64,000 nt of DNA. Origin: Chamaecrista fasciculata. Taxonomy: Eukaryota > Streptophyta > Magnoliopsida > Fabales > Fabaceae. Position 1 is the first letter of the stretch, and each line of letters starts with the position of its first letter. The position numbers were made by a program, and so were the translations under genes. Shown in pieces: positions 63,672 to 64,000 of the stretch. The stretch lies in NCBI GenBank assembly GCA_003254925.1, contig QANZ01042616.1, forward strand, positions 23,566 to 87,565, given 5' to 3'. The notes under the pieces are model-generated. The model did not search any database. It worked only from the letters and a program-made list of their open reading frames with translations, and was not told the origin of the DNA.

Positions 63672-64000
63672 AGGACTGACGCATGATATGTCAGTACTGA
63701 AATTGTATTTGCAGAGCGCGATTTTAAAGTAAAAATTAAGTATTAAAATCGAGTTCAGCGGATGCGTATCCCATTTGGGGAAATAAAAAAATTCGTTGGG
63801 TATCGAGATACATAATATAATTTAGTGTATTATTTTAATAAAAAAAACCGTATTTTCTCACCTTTTTAAAATGTAACCTTTATCAAATAAATAAAATTCA
63901 AGAAATTATATATTTTTTAGCTTAGAAAACAATGGCAATTTAGGGGTTAATGAACATAATATTTATCAAATAAAAGGCATTTAGAGTCGGTTAATACTTA

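Overview
This is nuclear DNA of a flowering plant, most likely a eudicot. The signs are AT-rich sequence, many short exons with GT-AG introns, plant gene families (WAT1-related transporter, plant PKHD hydroxylase, PP2C clade of At1g18030, ABCB25/ATM3, DExH helicase) and a dense load of plant-type transposons. No prokaryotic gene order, CRISPR array or viral genome is visible. I could not fix the species.

Layout. 50-298: the COX17 copper chaperone. 1275-19165: a tandem duplication carrying two minus-strand copies of an INCURVATA11/CUPULIFORMIS2-type 2-oxoglutarate/Fe(II) hydroxylase gene. Nine exons were placed by hand in copy 1 and eight in copy 2. The copies are separated by a 3.5-kb nested transposon insertion whose empty site survives in copy 2. 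19.4-25.6 kb: a transposon field with a possible gene-carrying TIR element, a small LTR fossil, Harbinger relatives and a foldback with a GC-rich minisatellite and an assembly gap. 25800-31493: a complete ten-exon PP2C. 33946-36223: a seven-exon WAT1-related transporter. 37948-39549: intronless CCT4. 41697-53438: the 5' part of a DExH-box RNA helicase gene followed on the same strand by the 3' half of an ABCB25/ATM3-like ABC transporter gene, with a small LTR fossil in the intron between them. 53.4-64 kb: gene-poor, with several small DNA transposons.

Gene relations. From memory, the order PKHD hydroxylase - WAT1-related - CCT4 matches Arabidopsis At3g18210 - At3g18200 - At3g18190, so this block looks like conserved microsynteny with the hydroxylase locally duplicated. 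The genes do not form a functional cluster; they are independent housekeeping, regulatory and transport genes.

The most unusual items are the helicase/ABC-transporter hybrid locus with a TSD-less LTR fossil at the junction, the second hydroxylase copy that lacks exactly one frame-neutral exon region, a long tract of near-identity between the two copies that suggests gene conversion, and a set of foldback elements with 8-9-bp target duplications, four of them of one family. I found no convincing wholly new biological system. All coordinates of exons and element ends were read by eye.
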